DNA from: Actinobacillus lignieresii
Lineage (GTDB): Bacteria > Pseudomonadota > Gammaproteobacteria > Enterobacterales > Pasteurellaceae
DNA: 64,000 bases
Assembly: GCF_900444945.1 (NCBI RefSeq)
Contig: NZ_UFRM01000001.1
Span: 1,064,501-1,128,500 of the forward strand
Reading direction: 5' to 3'
Shown here piece after piece: positions 7,930 to 17,361 of this stretch. Under the pieces are notes generated by a model. The model was not told where the DNA came from. It made no database searches and saw only the letters and a list, made by a program, of their open reading frames with translations. Made by a program: the position numbers and the translations under genes. Each line of letters opens with the position of its first letter. Within the stretch, counting starts at the first letter, position 1.

Positions 7930-8892
7930 TTAAATCCCTTGATTTACCGCTCGTTCAATATGTGCTTTTAGACCGTCATAGCCGTGCTCTGTTTTGAGTA
8001 TTTGGAATAAATCTTTCGCTTCCGGATATTCTTTGTCTAAATAATGCAGCCATTGCTTGATACGTGCAACATGGTAAAAACCAGAGTCATGCTCATTTTC
8101 CATATTCACATATTGAAACAGTAATTGCAGCACTTCATTCCATGGCATTTTAGGCTGATTAAATTTCACCACTCGGCTGAGGTTCGGTGTGTTTAATGCG
8201 CCTCGTCCAATCATAAGGCTCGAACAAGCGGTCGTATTTTGACAGTTTTTTGCCGATTCAAAATCCCAGATTTCGCCATTGGCAATCACAGGAATCGAAA
8301 GGCGTTTTTGGATTTCGCCGATTGCCTGCCAATTAATACGTTCTACTCGATAGCCGTCTTGTTTGGTGCGACCGTGTACGGTAATTTCATTTGCGCCGCC
8401 TTGTGCCACCGCATCGGCGATCTCAAAACATTGATCTGCCGAATCCCAGCCCAAACGAACTTTCACCGAAACGATCTGATCCTGTGGAACCGCTTCTCGC
8501 ATTGCTTTGGTTGCTCGATAAATCAAATCCGGATCTTTTAGCAATGATGCGCCGCCATTACTGCCGTTTACCGTTTTAGACGGACAACCGCAATTCAAAT
8601 CCACTCCCTGCGATCCCAACTCTATCGCCAAGCGGGCATTCTCCGCCAGCCATTGCGGATGTTGCCCCAATAGCTGCACTCTCACAGGCGTTCCCGAATC
8701 GGTTAAACCGCCTTGCAACAATTCAGGGGCAAGGCGATAAAACGCTTTCTTCGGCAATTTTTGATCCACCACTCGTACAAATTCGGAAATACAGAGATCG
8801 TAATCATTTACGGCAGTGAGTAATTTACGGACAAAAGGATCAAGCACACCTTGCATCGGTGCTAAAATCACTTTGGGTATATTATTTATCAT
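7930..8892 (-). CDS. dusC: tRNA-dihydrouridine(16) synthase
   Basis: A 320-residue FMN-dependent enzyme that reduces a uridine in the tRNA D-loop (U16 for DusC). Seen are the N-terminal [13 protein letters not shown], the catalytic-cysteine region [21 protein letters not shown], the [13 protein letters not shown] segment with the conserved histidine, VIANGEIWD and MIGRGAL. The stretch [16 protein letters not shown] and the C-terminal [10 protein letters not shown] match DusC more closely than DusA or DusB. The family folds as a TIM barrel followed by a helical tRNA-binding domain. It lies downstream of djlA, from which a terminator separates it. Confidence 0.95.
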   Translation of the reverse strand: MINNIPKVILAPMQGVLDPFVRKLLTAVNDYDLCISEFVRVVDQKLPKKAFYRLAPELLQGGLTDSGTPVRVQLLGQHPQWLAENARLAIELGSQGVDLNCGCPSKTVNGSNGGASLLKDPDLIYRATKAMREAVPQDQIVSVKVRLGWDSADQCFEIADAVAQGGANEITVHGRTKQDGYRVERINWQAIGEIQKRLSIPVIANGEIWDFESAKNCQNTTACSSLMIGRGALNTPNLSRVVKFNQPKMPWNEVLQLLFQYVNMENEHDSGFYHVARIKQWLHYLDKEYPEAKDLFQILKTEHGYDGLKAHIERAVNQGI

Positions 8893-8921
8893 TCAATTTT
8901 TACTTATTCGATTCAAAAAGT

Positions 8922-8963
8922 AAGCGGTCGATTTTTGCAAAATTTTACCAAAAACGACCGCTT
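8922..8963 (-). terminator. Inverted uptake-signal terminator after djlA
   Basis: AAGCGGTCG (8922-8930) with TTTTT pairs with AAAAA and CGACCGCTT (8950-8963). On the minus strand it follows the djlA stop and precedes dusC. Confidence 0.6.
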
Positions 8964-8975
8964 GAGATGTTTTTA

Positions 8976-9836
8976 TTATTTCCAACCTTTCGTCTTACAA
9001 ATCAAATCGTAAGCCGCCTGAATTTGCTGTGCTTTTTCTTTCGCTAATTCCATCATTTCATCCGGTAAACCTTTCGCCGCCAATTTATCCGGGTGATGTT
9101 CGTTCATTAACTTACGATACGCACGTTTAACCGTATTTTGATCATCGTTTTCCGTCACGCCTAATACCGTGTAGGCATCTTTAACATTCGGGCCACTTGG
9201 GCGGTAGCCGCCGTAATTGCCCTGAGATTGATGATATGAACCGCTTTGTTGTTGAGATTGTTGATAAAAACCGCCGGAACGGAATTGTTGCGCCGCCATT
9301 ACCATTGCAATCATTTGTTCAAATTGGAAACGACTCATTCCCATTGTTTCGGCAATGGTAAATAGAATCTGCTGCTCATTTGAATCTAACTGCCCGTCTT
9401 GTAACGCCGCTTGCATTTGTACTTCAACAAAGAAACGCAATAAATCGGCACGCTGACCGCAAGCCTCTCTAAACTCTTGAATCACTTGGCGTAACGGGAA
9501 ATCCGCTTCTTTACCCAGTGTAAACGCTTGTTGAGCAAGTTGCTGTGCATTCGCATCCAATTTAAGGCGAGCCATAAGCAAACGAGCTAAATGAATATCG
9601 TCTTCCGTTACTCTGCCTTTTGCTTTCGCAATATGCCCTAATACCGCAAAGGTCGTTTGGGTAAATAAGGATTGACGAGTCAAATTCTTACCGAAAATTG
9701 ACGAACGAACCGAACCTAATTCATAAAGTTTCTTATCCGCCAAATGTCCGATAAATACGCCGAGTAAACCGCCGAAAATACCGCCGAACAACTTATACCC
9801 GATAAAAAAACCGATAATTTTTCCAATAAATTGCAT
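8976..9836 (-). CDS. djlA: Membrane-anchored DnaJ-like co-chaperone
   Basis: A 286-residue protein with an N-terminal membrane segment (KIIGFFIGYKLFGGIFGGLLG, given in part), a TerB-like helical domain (about 55-170), a glutamine/glycine-rich linker (SQQQSGSYHQSQGNYGG) and a C-terminal J domain (about 220-286). The J domain has AYTVLGV and the essential HPD in NEHHPDKLAAKG. This is the DjlA order, with the J domain at the cytosolic C-terminus; it stimulates DnaK. The start has an AAGGAATC RBS. It is transcribed toward dusC. Confidence 0.95.
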   Translation of the reverse strand: MQFIGKIIGFFIGYKLFGGIFGGLLGVFIGHLADKKLYELGSVRSSIFGKNLTRQSLFTQTTFAVLGHIAKAKGRVTEDDIHLARLLMARLKLDANAQQLAQQAFTLGKEADFPLRQVIQEFREACGQRADLLRFFVEVQMQAALQDGQLDSNEQQILFTIAETMGMSRFQFEQMIAMVMAAQQFRSGGFYQQSQQQSGSYHQSQGNYGGYRPSGPNVKDAYTVLGVTENDDQNTVKRAYRKLMNEHHPDKLAAKGLPDEMMELAKEKAQQIQAAYDLICKTKGWK

Positions 9837-9915
9837 ATGATTCCTTAATTTCCATTCATAAAAAGAATATTCACTACAAGTGATAATATTTTAGCTTAAA
9901 AAGCTGAAAAAATAA

Positions 9916-10803
9916 TTAAATCTTTCTCTTTGTTCGCGTGAACATAAACATCAGAAAACCTGAGCTAAAGATAATTAAATAGCCCAAAACACTCCAACCG
10001 TCCGGAAATTGTTCAAATATAGTTGCGCCAAGAAACGCGCTGAATAATACCGAAGCATAACTATAAATGGAAATATCTTTAGCCGCCGCATATTTATATG
10101 CCAATGTCACACAAAACTGTCCGACGGTTGCGGTGATTCCGGATAATAGTAAATAATTAAATTGAATTGCAGTTATGGGGACGAAATCTAAAAAAACAAA
10201 GGGTAATAATACGATAGTGGAAAATGCGGAAAAGAAAAAAACGATCGTATTTGAGGTTTCAGGTTTAGCTCTTTTACCGAGAAGACGTAAGCAAAGATAA
10301 GCCAATGCCGCAAAAACCGCACCGATTATCCCGATGACATAAGGGAAAAACTTTATCTCAAATGCCGGTTTAATAATAAATAGCGCACCGACAAATGCCG
10401 ACAAACACAATCCCCATTGTACGTAAGAAGCTTTTTCCTTTAGAAAAACGGCTGAAAAGACGATTAAAATAAAAGAAGTGAGCTTGCCGATCATATCTAC
10501 ATCGCTTAATACTAAGTGATCGATAATATAAACGCCGCATAAAATACCAAGCAATCCGGTAATAGAACGCAGTAATAATAACGTTCTGTTTTCCGCTTGG
10601 CCTAAAAACGATTGTTTATTTCGCCAAATAACGTAACCGCTAATCAATGCCGTGATTGCGTTACGGAAAATCGCTTTCTCTGCTAACGGCAGTTCTCCGG
10701 CTAAACGCATAAAAAGCGCCATCAGAGAAAAGCCTAACGCCGATAATAAAATACAAATAATTCCCTTCATTAACGGGGAAATATGATTCCAAAAATTTAT
10801 CAT
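9916..10803 (-). CDS. EamA/DMT-family transporter
   Basis: A 295-residue integral membrane protein with about ten hydrophobic helices and two EamA repeats, as in the RhaT/YdcZ-like drug/metabolite transporter superfamily. The first repeat starts KGIICILLSALGFSLMALFM with a conserved RNAITALISG after helix 2, and the second starts YVIGIIGAVFAALAYLCLRL. The C-terminus is basic (RTKRKI). Substrate cannot be told from sequence. It stands alone between djlA and pal, with no metabolic neighbour to hint at a substrate. Confidence 0.88.
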   Translation of the reverse strand: MINFWNHISPLMKGIICILLSALGFSLMALFMRLAGELPLAEKAIFRNAITALISGYVIWRNKQSFLGQAENRTLLLLRSITGLLGILCGVYIIDHLVLSDVDMIGKLTSFILIVFSAVFLKEKASYVQWGLCLSAFVGALFIIKPAFEIKFFPYVIGIIGAVFAALAYLCLRLLGKRAKPETSNTIVFFFSAFSTIVLLPFVFLDFVPITAIQFNYLLLSGITATVGQFCVTLAYKYAAAKDISIYSYASVLFSAFLGATIFEQFPDGWSVLGYLIIFSSGFLMFMFTRTKRKI

Positions 10804-10849
10804 TATAATTACAGATAAATGTGAAAATTTAACCGCTTATAAAGAAATA

Positions 10850-10871
10850 AAGCCCTGAAAAATCAGGGCTT
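10850..10871 (-). terminator. Terminator of the tol-pal operon
   Basis: AAGCCCTGA (10850-10858) and TCAGGGCTT (10863-10871) form a perfect stem; the minus strand continues TATTTC. It lies 28 bases past the pal stop. Confidence 0.8.
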
Positions 10872-10899
10872 CATTGTCTATTCAGTAACTAAATACAAA

Positions 10900-11358
10900 T
10901 TAGTATTCTAATACTGCACGACGGTTTTTAGCGTAGTCAGCTTCAGTGTGACCTAACACAGCCGGTTTTTCTTCACCGTAAGAAACAGTTGAAACTTGGT
11001 TAGCACCTTTAGTTGCTAAGTAGTTTTTAACTGCGTCTGCACGACGTTGACCTAATGCGATGTTGTACTCTGGAGTACCACGTTCGTCAGCGTGACCAGC
11101 AACAGTTACTTTACCGTTTGCAGATGTTAAGTATGCAGCATGTGCATCTAAAAGTTGTTGGTACTCACCTTCAACTGCGTAGCTATCGAAACCGAAGTAC
11201 ACAGTGTTGTAACGAGTTTGTAAGTCTTCAGCAGTCATACCGCCGAATTGACCTGCGTTTGCGTTAGCATTTGCGTTAGCATTGTCTGATGAGCTGCTGC
11301 AAGCTGCTAATACGAATGCTGGTGCCGCAATCATCAATACTTTAGCTAGTTTTTTCAT
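10900..11358 (-). CDS. pal: Peptidoglycan-associated lipoprotein
   Basis: A 152-residue outer-membrane lipoprotein. The signal peptide ends in lipobox LAAC (Cys20), followed by a serine and Asn-Ala repeat linker ([16 protein letters not shown]). The OmpA-like peptidoglycan-binding domain covers about 45-152, with [41 protein letters not shown] and NRRAVLEY, the pattern that binds diaminopimelate. It is homologous to Haemophilus P6. It is the last gene of ybgC-tolQRAB-pal and tethers the outer membrane to the wall while TolB docks on it. The Asn-Ala repeat is an in-frame hexamer repeat of the type that can vary in length. Confidence 0.97.
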   Translation of the reverse strand: MKKLAKVLMIAAPAFVLAACSSSSDNANANANANAGQFGGMTAEDLQTRYNTVYFGFDSYAVEGEYQQLLDAHAAYLTSANGKVTVAGHADERGTPEYNIALGQRRADAVKNYLATKGANQVSTVSYGEEKPAVLGHTEADYAKNRRAVLEY

Positions 11359-11384
11359 TTGTTGCTCCTAAAAAGAATTTTATT

Positions 11385-12665
11385 TTATTTAGTCAAATAC
11401 GGTGACCAAGCAGGAAACTTAAATTGTCCACCTGCTCCCGGCAAGTTAGCTTTGAAACGGCCATCTGCGGACACCAATTGTAGCACTTTGCTCGTACCTT
11501 TGGTAGAGCTATAAATAACCATAATACCATTTGGCGAAATACTTGGACTTTCATCTAAGAACGTTGAACTCAATACTTCCGTGCCACCCGAAGCGAGATC
11601 GCGTTTTACTACTTTATCACCGGCAATCATGATTAAATTCTTACCATCAGAGGATACTTTAGCGTTATAGCTACCGCTACCGCCCATAGGGCTTGCGCCG
11701 CCACCTGATGAACCCATTCTATATACTTGCGGAGAACCTGCACGATCCGAAGTGAAGTAAATCGTACTTCCGTCCGGAGACCAACTCGGTTCGGTATTAT
11801 TACCCGCATTTGCAGTCAATTTCGACGGTTTACCGCCATTCGCACCGACAACATAGATATCCAACTCACCGTCTTGATTCGATGCGAACGCAATACGAGA
11901 ACCGTCCGGAGAGAACGCCGGCGCACCGTTATGTCCGCGTAACGCCGCTACGACACGACGAGAACCCGAACGTAAATCGTGGACGACAACTTGTGCCTTT
12001 TTATTTTCAAATGTTACATAAGCTAAACGACTACCGTCCGGAGACCATTCTGGCGACATCAACGGCTCTTTACTCTTCACAACCGTGAACGCATTATAAC
12101 CGTCGTAATCGGATACTCTCAATTCGTATGATGATACACCACGTTGCACTACATATGCAATTTTTGTTCTGAATGCGCCTCGAATTTGTGTAATTTTCTC
12201 AAATACTTGGTCACTTACCGTATGCGCACCTTGACGAATTTGCGCCGCAGGTACGTTAAATGCTCCTTGAGCCAGTACGGTTGCCGGATTACTTAACGTA
12301 TCTACTAACTGATAAGCAACATTGTAACCGCCGCCGGTTGGCGTCACTTGCCCTACAACAACCGAATCGACACCGATATCCGTCCATTGTTGTGAATTTA
12401 CTTCCGCAGCAGAACCCGGCTGTGCAGGTAATTTAGAACGTTCTACGGGAGTAAACTTGCCGCTATTACGTAAGTCGTCGGCAATAATTTGTCCTACGTC
12501 AGCCGGCACACCGCCGTTTGCTTTAAAAGGAACAACCGCAATAGGTTGCGCCATACTTACACCTTCATCAACAGAAATTACTACATCTGATTCAGCCGTT
12601 ACCGTTTGGCTGAAAAAGAGGGTGATAACGCCGATAATACTCGTAAAACGAGATTTTAATTTCAT
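11385..12665 (-). CDS. tolB: Tol-Pal system periplasmic protein
   Basis: A 426-residue periplasmic protein with a signal peptide ([22 protein letters not shown], given in part), an N-terminal alpha/beta domain containing [11 protein letters not shown] and [12 protein letters not shown], and a C-terminal six-bladed beta-propeller. The propeller is marked by repeated WSPDGS blocks ([41 protein letters not shown]). TolB binds Pal and the TolA C-domain. It sits 17 bases after tolA and 26 before pal in the same leftward operon. Confidence 0.97.
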   Translation of the reverse strand: MKLKSRFTSIIGVITLFFSQTVTAESDVVISVDEGVSMAQPIAVVPFKANGGVPADVGQIIADDLRNSGKFTPVERSKLPAQPGSAAEVNSQQWTDIGVDSVVVGQVTPTGGGYNVAYQLVDTLSNPATVLAQGAFNVPAAQIRQGAHTVSDQVFEKITQIRGAFRTKIAYVVQRGVSSYELRVSDYDGYNAFTVVKSKEPLMSPEWSPDGSRLAYVTFENKKAQVVVHDLRSGSRRVVAALRGHNGAPAFSPDGSRIAFASNQDGELDIYVVGANGGKPSKLTANAGNNTEPSWSPDGSTIYFTSDRAGSPQVYRMGSSGGGASPMGGSGSYNAKVSSDGKNLIMIAGDKVVKRDLASGGTEVLSSTFLDESPSISPNGIMVIYSSTKGTSKVLQLVSADGRFKANLPGAGGQFKFPAWSPYLTK

Positions 12666-12682
12666 TTTTAACCTCTTGGTTG

Positions 12683-14005
12683 TTATAAAACTTTTAAACC
12701 GAATTTAATAATCGGAGATTTATATTTGTTATAAGTCTCTTCATTTGGCGCTCTCGGAACATTTCTTGCCGAAGTAATCGCCGTTACTGCAGCACGACAA
12801 ATGTCGTCAGGACCCGATAATACTTGGTGGTTAGTAATATTACCTGCCGGATCAATAAAGATCTTGACTTGGCATTCACGCCCGCTGAAACTCGGATCTA
12901 CACGATAGGTTCGCGCTAATTTTTTCTTAATTAACTGAGCATATCCCGTATCGGCGCTACCTCTTCCGTCTCCTATTCCCTTAGCATTACCGTTTCCTTG
13001 AGAACCCGCCGTATTTTTATTGCCGCCCTTGCTGGAACCGCCGCCAATATCGCCGCCGCTTAAGAAATCATCAAGCGCTTTGTTATTCTTAGCTTGAGCA
13101 GCCTTAGCCGCCGCATCCGCTTCTTTGGCTTTCGCTTCTGCCGCCGCCTTCGCTTTAGCTTCTTTCTCAGCTTTAGCCTTCGCATCTTTCTCAGCTTTTA
13201 GTTTCGCTTCTTTTTCAGCCTTTTCTTTAGCCTCTTTTTCAGCTTTTAATTTCGCTTCTTTTTCCGCTTTTTCTTTAGCCTCTTTCTCAGCCTTAGCTTT
13301 AGCTTCTTTTTCAGCCTTTTCTTTAGCCTCTTTTTCAGCTTTTTCTTTAGCCTCTTTTTCAGCTTTTAATTTCGCTTCTTTCTCAGCTTGTTTTTGCTCT
13401 TCAAGTTTCTTTTGCTGTTCAAGTTTTTTCTGAGCTTCTTTTGCCTTTTTCTCTTCTTCCGCCGCTTTTGCCGCAGCTTCTAAATTCTTAGCTTCCGCTT
13501 CAGCTTTTAAACGAGCGGCTTCGGCAGCTTTCTTACGTGTAGCTTCTTCCGCTTGCTCTTTTTTAAGTTGTTCTTGCTTTTCAATCTCTTGCTGACGTTT
13601 TTCTTCAGCCTTTTTACGCTGTTCTTCTTTGCGTTGCTCTTCTTGCTTTTTCTGCTCTTCAATCATTGCAATGCGTTGTTGTTCTTTCGCCTGTTCTTCG
13701 GCAATTTCTTGAGGTGTAGGTTCGTCCTCTACTATTTCCTCTGGTTTCGGCTCTTCTTTTTCCTCTACCTTCGGTTTAGCATTACCCTTTTTATCGGATT
13801 TTAAACGCCCATACTCGGCAGCAACCTGCCCGGTATCAACCATCACCGCTTCAAATTCTTCTCCGGTTCCACCGCTACCGCCGGCAGCTTCTTCCAACGT
13901 AGTTTTCGTAAAAAATGAACCGAGTATAAGCAATCCGATCAACAATGCATGTAATAGAATTGAAACTATAACCGCCAGTTCCAGTCTGTCGTTTTTAGGT
14001 TTCAC
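12683..14005 (-). CDS. tolA: Tol-Pal system energy-transducing protein
   Basis: A 440-residue inner-membrane protein. One membrane helix (about 11-31, [20 protein letters not shown]) with the SxxxH motif (SILLH) contacts TolQR. A long Glu/Lys/Gln/Ala-rich helical domain (about 75-305) spans the periplasm and contains eleven 8-residue units AEKEAKxK at 207-294. The C-terminal domain (about 355-440, [32 protein letters not shown]) carries the Cys pair expected to form a disulfide and binds TolB. A glycine/asparagine linker separates the last two domains. It uses the proton-motive force through TolQR. Confidence 0.96.
   Translation of the reverse strand: MKPKNDRLELAVIVSILLHALLIGLLILGSFFTKTTLEEAAGGSGGTGEEFEAVMVDTGQVAAEYGRLKSDKKGNAKPKVEEKEEPKPEEIVEDEPTPQEIAEEQAKEQQRIAMIEEQKKQEEQRKEEQRKKAEEKRQQEIEKQEQLKKEQAEEATRKKAAEAARLKAEAEAKNLEAAAKAAEEEKKAKEAQKKLEQQKKLEEQKQAEKEAKLKAEKEAKEKAEKEAKEKAEKEAKAKAEKEAKEKAEKEAKLKAEKEAKEKAEKEAKLKAEKDAKAKAEKEAKAKAAAEAKAKEADAAAKAAQAKNNKALDDFLSGGDIGGGSSKGGNKNTAGSQGNGNAKGIGDGRGSADTGYAQLIKKKLARTYRVDPSFSGRECQVKIFIDPAGNITNHQVLSGPDDICRAAVTAITSARNVPRAPNEETYNKYKSPIIKFGLKVL
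13124..13387 (-). repeat. 24-bp tandem repeats inside tolA
   Basis: Eleven consecutive 24-bp units encode AEKEAK followed by LK, EK or AK (one unit AEKDAKAK and a last one AAAEAKAK). The DNA is much more uniform than needed for the protein, so the array could change length in whole units without breaking the frame. Confidence 0.85.
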
Positions 14006-14020
14006 ACATAATCCTTGCTA

Positions 14021-14461
14021 CTATTTGCCCTGGGTCATTAACCCTGCGTTCTTAATACCCGCATCTTTTAAAAGTACGATTCCTTTAATCACTTCTTCAT
14101 AAGGAATATTTTTTTCCGCAGCGACAAGGAAGAGTGTATTAGGGTCTTTTTGAAATGCCTCTCCGGCATATGCTATAACTTCTTGCTCGCCGAGATCTTC
14201 TTGACCGCTACTGCCTTGAACAAAGTTACCGTCAATTTTCAGTTTATATAAACCGACATCGGCAACTTGTAAAATGACGGGAGTTTTATCTTCATTAGAT
14301 ACCGATTGACTATGCTTATCTTCCGGTAGATTAACCTCAACACTTTGGCTGATGACCGGAGCCGTTGCCATAAAGATAAGCAATAGCACAAGCAATACGT
14401 CCAAAAAAGGGACAATATTGATTTCAGATTTAATGTCATTACGTTTACGACGGTAAGACAT
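14021..14461 (-). CDS. tolR: Tol-Pal proton-channel subunit
   Basis: A 146-residue ExbD/TolR-family protein. A short basic N-terminus (SYRRKRNDIKSEINIVPF) is followed by one membrane helix with the conserved aspartate in NIVPFLDVLLVLLLIFMATAP (Asp21), which lies in the ion path with TolQ. The periplasmic domain (about 45-146) ends PYEEVIKGIVLLKDAG and NAGLMTQ. It lies between tolQ and tolA; the 78-base gap to tolQ contains a hairpin. Confidence 0.96.
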   Translation of the reverse strand: MSYRRKRNDIKSEINIVPFLDVLLVLLLIFMATAPVISQSVEVNLPEDKHSQSVSNEDKTPVILQVADVGLYKLKIDGNFVQGSSGQEDLGEQEVIAYAGEAFQKDPNTLFLVAAEKNIPYEEVIKGIVLLKDAGIKNAGLMTQGK

Positions 14462-14490
14462 ATTTTCCTCTTATATATTAGTGGGATATA

Positions 14491-14514
14491 AGATCCGAAC
14501 ATATATTCGGATCT
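14491..14514 (-). promoter_or_regulatory. Intra-operon hairpin between tolQ and tolR
   Basis: AGATCCGAA (14491-14499), loop CATATA, TTCGGATCT (14506-14514). The stem is perfect. There is no U-run, so it is more likely an mRNA-stability or processing element than a terminator. Confidence 0.5.
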
Positions 14515-14539
14515 ACTTATGATTACTCAACAAGCGCTT

Positions 14540-15220
14540 TTATTTCTTAGAGAATGCTTGACGATGTAAGATCGTCGTAAACTCATCGATAAAGTTTGCG
14601 TAATCTTGCTCTAATTTATTTACACGTAAGCTTAAACGGTTATACGCCATAACGGCAGGGATCGCGGCAAATAAACCGATTGCCGTTGCAATAAGCGCTT
14701 CCGCGATCCCCGGCGCAACCGATTGTAATGTCGCTTGTTTTACCGCGCTTAATCCCATAAACGAGTGCATAATACCCCATACGGTACCGAATAAACCGAT
14801 ATACGGACTAATCGAGCCTACCGTACCTAAGAACGGAATATAACTTTCTAAATTTTCCACTTCACGATTAAGTGCCAAATTCATTGCTCGGCTAGAGCCT
14901 TTCATCGTTGCTTCAGGCGCATCCGGGTTTACTTGTTGTAAACGCATATATTCTTTAAAACCGGCATAGAAAATTTGTTCGGAACCGTTTAAACCGTCAC
15001 GACGATTTTCTAAGCCTTCATGTAAACGATGTAGATCTTCACCCGACCAGAATTTATTTTCAAATGCCAAAGCGTTTTTCTTCGCTTCCGTTAATACTCT
15101 GCTGCATTGAATAATCACAGCCCAAGATAAAATTGAAAAGCTGATTAAAATTAAGATAACAATTTTAACCACGATACTTGCCTGCATAAATAACGAGACA
15201 AGATTAAATTCAGTTTCCAT
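14540..15220 (-). CDS. tolQ: Tol-Pal proton-channel subunit
   Basis: A 226-residue MotA/TolQ/ExbB-family inner-membrane protein with three membrane helices: about 14-36 ([21 protein letters not shown]), 130-160 ([21 protein letters not shown]) and 170-195 ([21 protein letters not shown]). The conserved [10 protein letters not shown] and the polar face of the last two helices form the proton path with TolR. It opens the tol genes after ybgC, with a 34-base gap to the ybgC stop. Position in the Tol cluster separates it from ExbB. Confidence 0.97.
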   Translation of the reverse strand: METEFNLVSLFMQASIVVKIVILILISFSILSWAVIIQCSRVLTEAKKNALAFENKFWSGEDLHRLHEGLENRRDGLNGSEQIFYAGFKEYMRLQQVNPDAPEATMKGSSRAMNLALNREVENLESYIPFLGTVGSISPYIGLFGTVWGIMHSFMGLSAVKQATLQSVAPGIAEALIATAIGLFAAIPAVMAYNRLSLRVNKLEQDYANFIDEFTTILHRQAFSKK

Positions 15221-15254
15221 TTAGTAAAACTCCAAGTAAATAATTTGCTAAAAA

Positions 15255-15644
15255 TTAGACCGCTTGTAGAGCTTGCCTGATCTCGGCAGGAATGGCTACA
15301 GGCTTCATTTTGGTTAAATCAACACTGGCAACAGTAACGATAGCCGAGCTTAAACAAATATCGTCTTTCCATACTTGTTGCTGAAAAACAATTGTTGCTT
15401 TTTTTAAGTCAAGCACAGTCGTTTCAACATTCAGTAAATCATCAAGTCGAGCCGGCACTTTATAATCGACTTCTAACTTTTTAACCACAAAGGCAAATGA
15501 CTTACTTAATAATTCTTGTTGAGAAAAACCGGCTTGACGTAAAAATTCGGTACGTGCGCGTTCGAAGAAACAAACGTAATTTGCATGGTAAACAACACCA
15601 CCCGCATCCGTATCTTCGTAATACACTCTAATTGGGAAATTCAT
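15255..15644 (-). CDS. ybgC: Acyl-CoA thioesterase of the tol-pal operon
   Basis: A 129-residue hot-dog thioesterase. It has the catalytic-aspartate motif YYEDTDAGGVVYHANYV and FFERARTEFLRQ. YbgC acts on acyl-CoA/acyl-ACP near the inner membrane. The chosen ATG at 15644 has TTGGAAGC in front and gives the family N-terminus FPIRVYYED; a TTG 8 codons upstream has no RBS. The preceding hairpin suggests that ybgC-tol-pal can be a separate transcript from the cyd genes. Confidence 0.92.
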   Translation of the reverse strand: MNFPIRVYYEDTDAGGVVYHANYVCFFERARTEFLRQAGFSQQELLSKSFAFVVKKLEVDYKVPARLDDLLNVETTVLDLKKATIVFQQQVWKDDICLSSAIVTVASVDLTKMKPVAIPAEIRQALQAV

Positions 15645-15671
15645 GATGCTTCCAAAAAAATTCGCCAAAAT

Positions 15672-15695
15672 GAAAAACGCCCAAAAATTAGGCGT
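15672..15695 (-). terminator. Terminator after ybgE
   Basis: ACGCC (15677-15681) pairs with GGCGT (15691-15695); the minus strand continues in a U-rich tail (GCGTTTTTCATTTT). It would end the cydABX-ybgE transcript about 90 bases past ybgE and just before ybgC. Confidence 0.6.
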
Positions 15696-15786
15696 AAATT
15701 GCAGACTATTTTAGAGAGAGAAAAATCGTTGTGCAATAGGAAAATGAAAATATTTTTTGAAAAGAAAATAATAGAATAATATGGGC

Positions 15787-16089
15787 TTATTGCCCATATA
15801 ATCGTAAAGAAATTAAATATACTAACGAACTAAAAACAATTAAGTAGCCTACCAGAGGAAGGAAAACCGTTTTCCAAAACGAATGTCTGATTTCAAAGCC
15901 AATGCCATGAATCCACAGGATTGCCATACCATAAAAAGTGATAATAGCTCGATATACCGCATGGCCGCCAAAATGTTGTGCAAATAGATTTGAATTCATC
16001 ATAATCATTACAAACATAACACAAGCCAATATGAAAGAAAGGGCCTTTAACCAGCCCTTTCTTGTTATGTCATAGAGCGAATGAATCAT
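15787..16089 (-). CDS. ybgE: Cyd operon membrane protein YbgE
   Basis: A 100-residue membrane protein with about three hydrophobic helices (KALSFILACVMFVMIMM, YRAIITFYGMAILWIHGIGF, VFLPLVGYLIVFSSLVYLIS). Position directly after cydX, as in E. coli, and the WIHGIGFEIR segment support YbgE. Its exact role at the cytochrome bd oxidase is not settled. The start follows the cydX stop by 11 bases with an AAGG RBS. Confidence 0.85.
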   Translation of the reverse strand: MIHSLYDITRKGWLKALSFILACVMFVMIMMNSNLFAQHFGGHAVYRAIITFYGMAILWIHGIGFEIRHSFWKTVFLPLVGYLIVFSSLVYLISLRLYGQ

Positions 16090-16100
16090 TCACTATAACC

Positions 16101-16199
16101 TTATTCGTCAAATTTGCCTGTTTTCTCAATGCTAACAGTAATTACCGTGGCAAAAAGAATCGCAAGTAAAACGCCTAATACCCAAGTTACATAAAACAT
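16101..16199 (-). CDS. cydX: Cytochrome bd-I accessory subunit CydX (32 aa)
   Basis: A 32-residue single-helix protein starting MFYVTWVLGVLLAILFA and ending in a short acidic tail (KTGKFDE). The N-terminal tyrosine/tryptophan pattern YVTWVLG is the CydX hallmark. CydX binds CydA and stabilises the haems of the bd oxidase. It lies 12 bases after cydB and 11 before ybgE, with GGAGATAAACAG as RBS. Confidence 0.95.
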   Translation of the reverse strand: MFYVTWVLGVLLAILFATVITVSIEKTGKFDE

Positions 16200-16211
16200 C
16201 TGTTTATCTCC

Positions 16212-17348
16212 TTAGTATGCGCTTGCTTTGTTATCTTCTAAGTATTTAGCATCTAAGCGACCATACATTTTGAAATATGACCACGTAGTATAAGCTAATA
16301 CTAAAGGCACAAAAATACACGCAACAACTAACATTACCATTAATGTATATTGACTAGCTGTTGAATCCCAAACCGTTAAACTCATTTCCGGATGAGAAAT
16401 TGACGGCATAATGAATGGGAACATTGATACTGCCGCAGTCGTGATTACACCAACAAGCATAATTGATGAAGAGAAGAATGCAAAACCGGAACGATTCGCT
16501 TTAGAAGCAACGATCGTTAGTAATGCACCTACTACCGCTAATGCAGGAACTACCCATAATACCGGCATTTCAGCAAAGTTTCTAAACCATGCCGCACTTT
16601 CAACCGCTACCGTTTTATTGGTTAGGAAAGATTGTGCATTGTGATCTAAATCGCTTGTAATCACAAAACCGTCTTTAAATGATAACCAAACACCGGCTAA
16701 TACGAATGCCACTAATACAATCGCTGCCGTTAATTGTGCCGTTGCTCTCGCACGATTACGAAGATCACCTGTAGTTTTCATTTGTAACCATGTCGCACCT
16801 TGTGTAGTCAGCATCATTAAACTTACTACACCGCATAATAATGCGAACGGATTTAATAAACCGAAGAACGAGCCGGTATATACCACTTGGTTAATATTAT
16901 TAAATTCGAACGGTACGCCTTGTAATAGATTACCGAATGCTACACCGAAAATTAACGACGGAACAAAACCACCGATAAATAATCCCCAGTCCCAAGCATT
17001 ACGCCATTTCGGGCTATCAATTTTAGCACGATACTCAAAACCTACCGGACGGAAGAAAAGTGCGGCAAGTACTAAAATCATTGCTAAGAAGAAACCGGAA
17101 AACGATGTTGCATAAACCGTCGGCCATGCGGCAAAGATTGCACCGCCGGCAGTTAATAACCATACTTGGTTACCGTCCCAGTGAGGCGCAATAGTATTGA
17201 TCATTACTCGACGTTCAACATTACTTTTACCGATTACCGGCAATAATGTTAATACACCCATATCGAAGCCGTCAGTAACCGCAAAACCGATTAGTAGTAC
17301 GACAATAAGAATCCACCAAATAAAGCGGAGAATTTCATAATCGATCAT
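16212..17348 (-). CDS. cydB: Cytochrome bd ubiquinol oxidase subunit II
   Basis: A 378-residue integral membrane protein with eight or nine hydrophobic helices. The N-terminal MIDYEILRFIWWILIVVLL and the conserved FAVTDGFDMG near residues 22-31 match CydB; NTIAPHWDGNQVWLLTAGGA is also typical. It pairs with CydA in a quinol oxidase that reduces oxygen to water and serves low-oxygen respiration. It follows cydA by 13 bases. Confidence 0.97.
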   Translation of the reverse strand: MIDYEILRFIWWILIVVLLIGFAVTDGFDMGVLTLLPVIGKSNVERRVMINTIAPHWDGNQVWLLTAGGAIFAAWPTVYATSFSGFFLAMILVLAALFFRPVGFEYRAKIDSPKWRNAWDWGLFIGGFVPSLIFGVAFGNLLQGVPFEFNNINQVVYTGSFFGLLNPFALLCGVVSLMMLTTQGATWLQMKTTGDLRNRARATAQLTAAIVLVAFVLAGVWLSFKDGFVITSDLDHNAQSFLTNKTVAVESAAWFRNFAEMPVLWVVPALAVVGALLTIVASKANRSGFAFFSSSIMLVGVITTAAVSMFPFIMPSISHPEMSLTVWDSTASQYTLMVMLVVACIFVPLVLAYTTWSYFKMYGRLDAKYLEDNKASAY

Positions 17349-17361
17349 TGTTCACTCCTTA

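Noticed and set aside
11810..12088. Plus-strand frames opposite tolB
   Set aside because: They arise from the repetitive WSPDGS beta-propeller codons read in reverse.
13125..13433. Plus-strand Ala/Phe/Ser-rich repetitive frame
   Set aside because: It is the antisense shadow of the tolA 24-bp repeat array.
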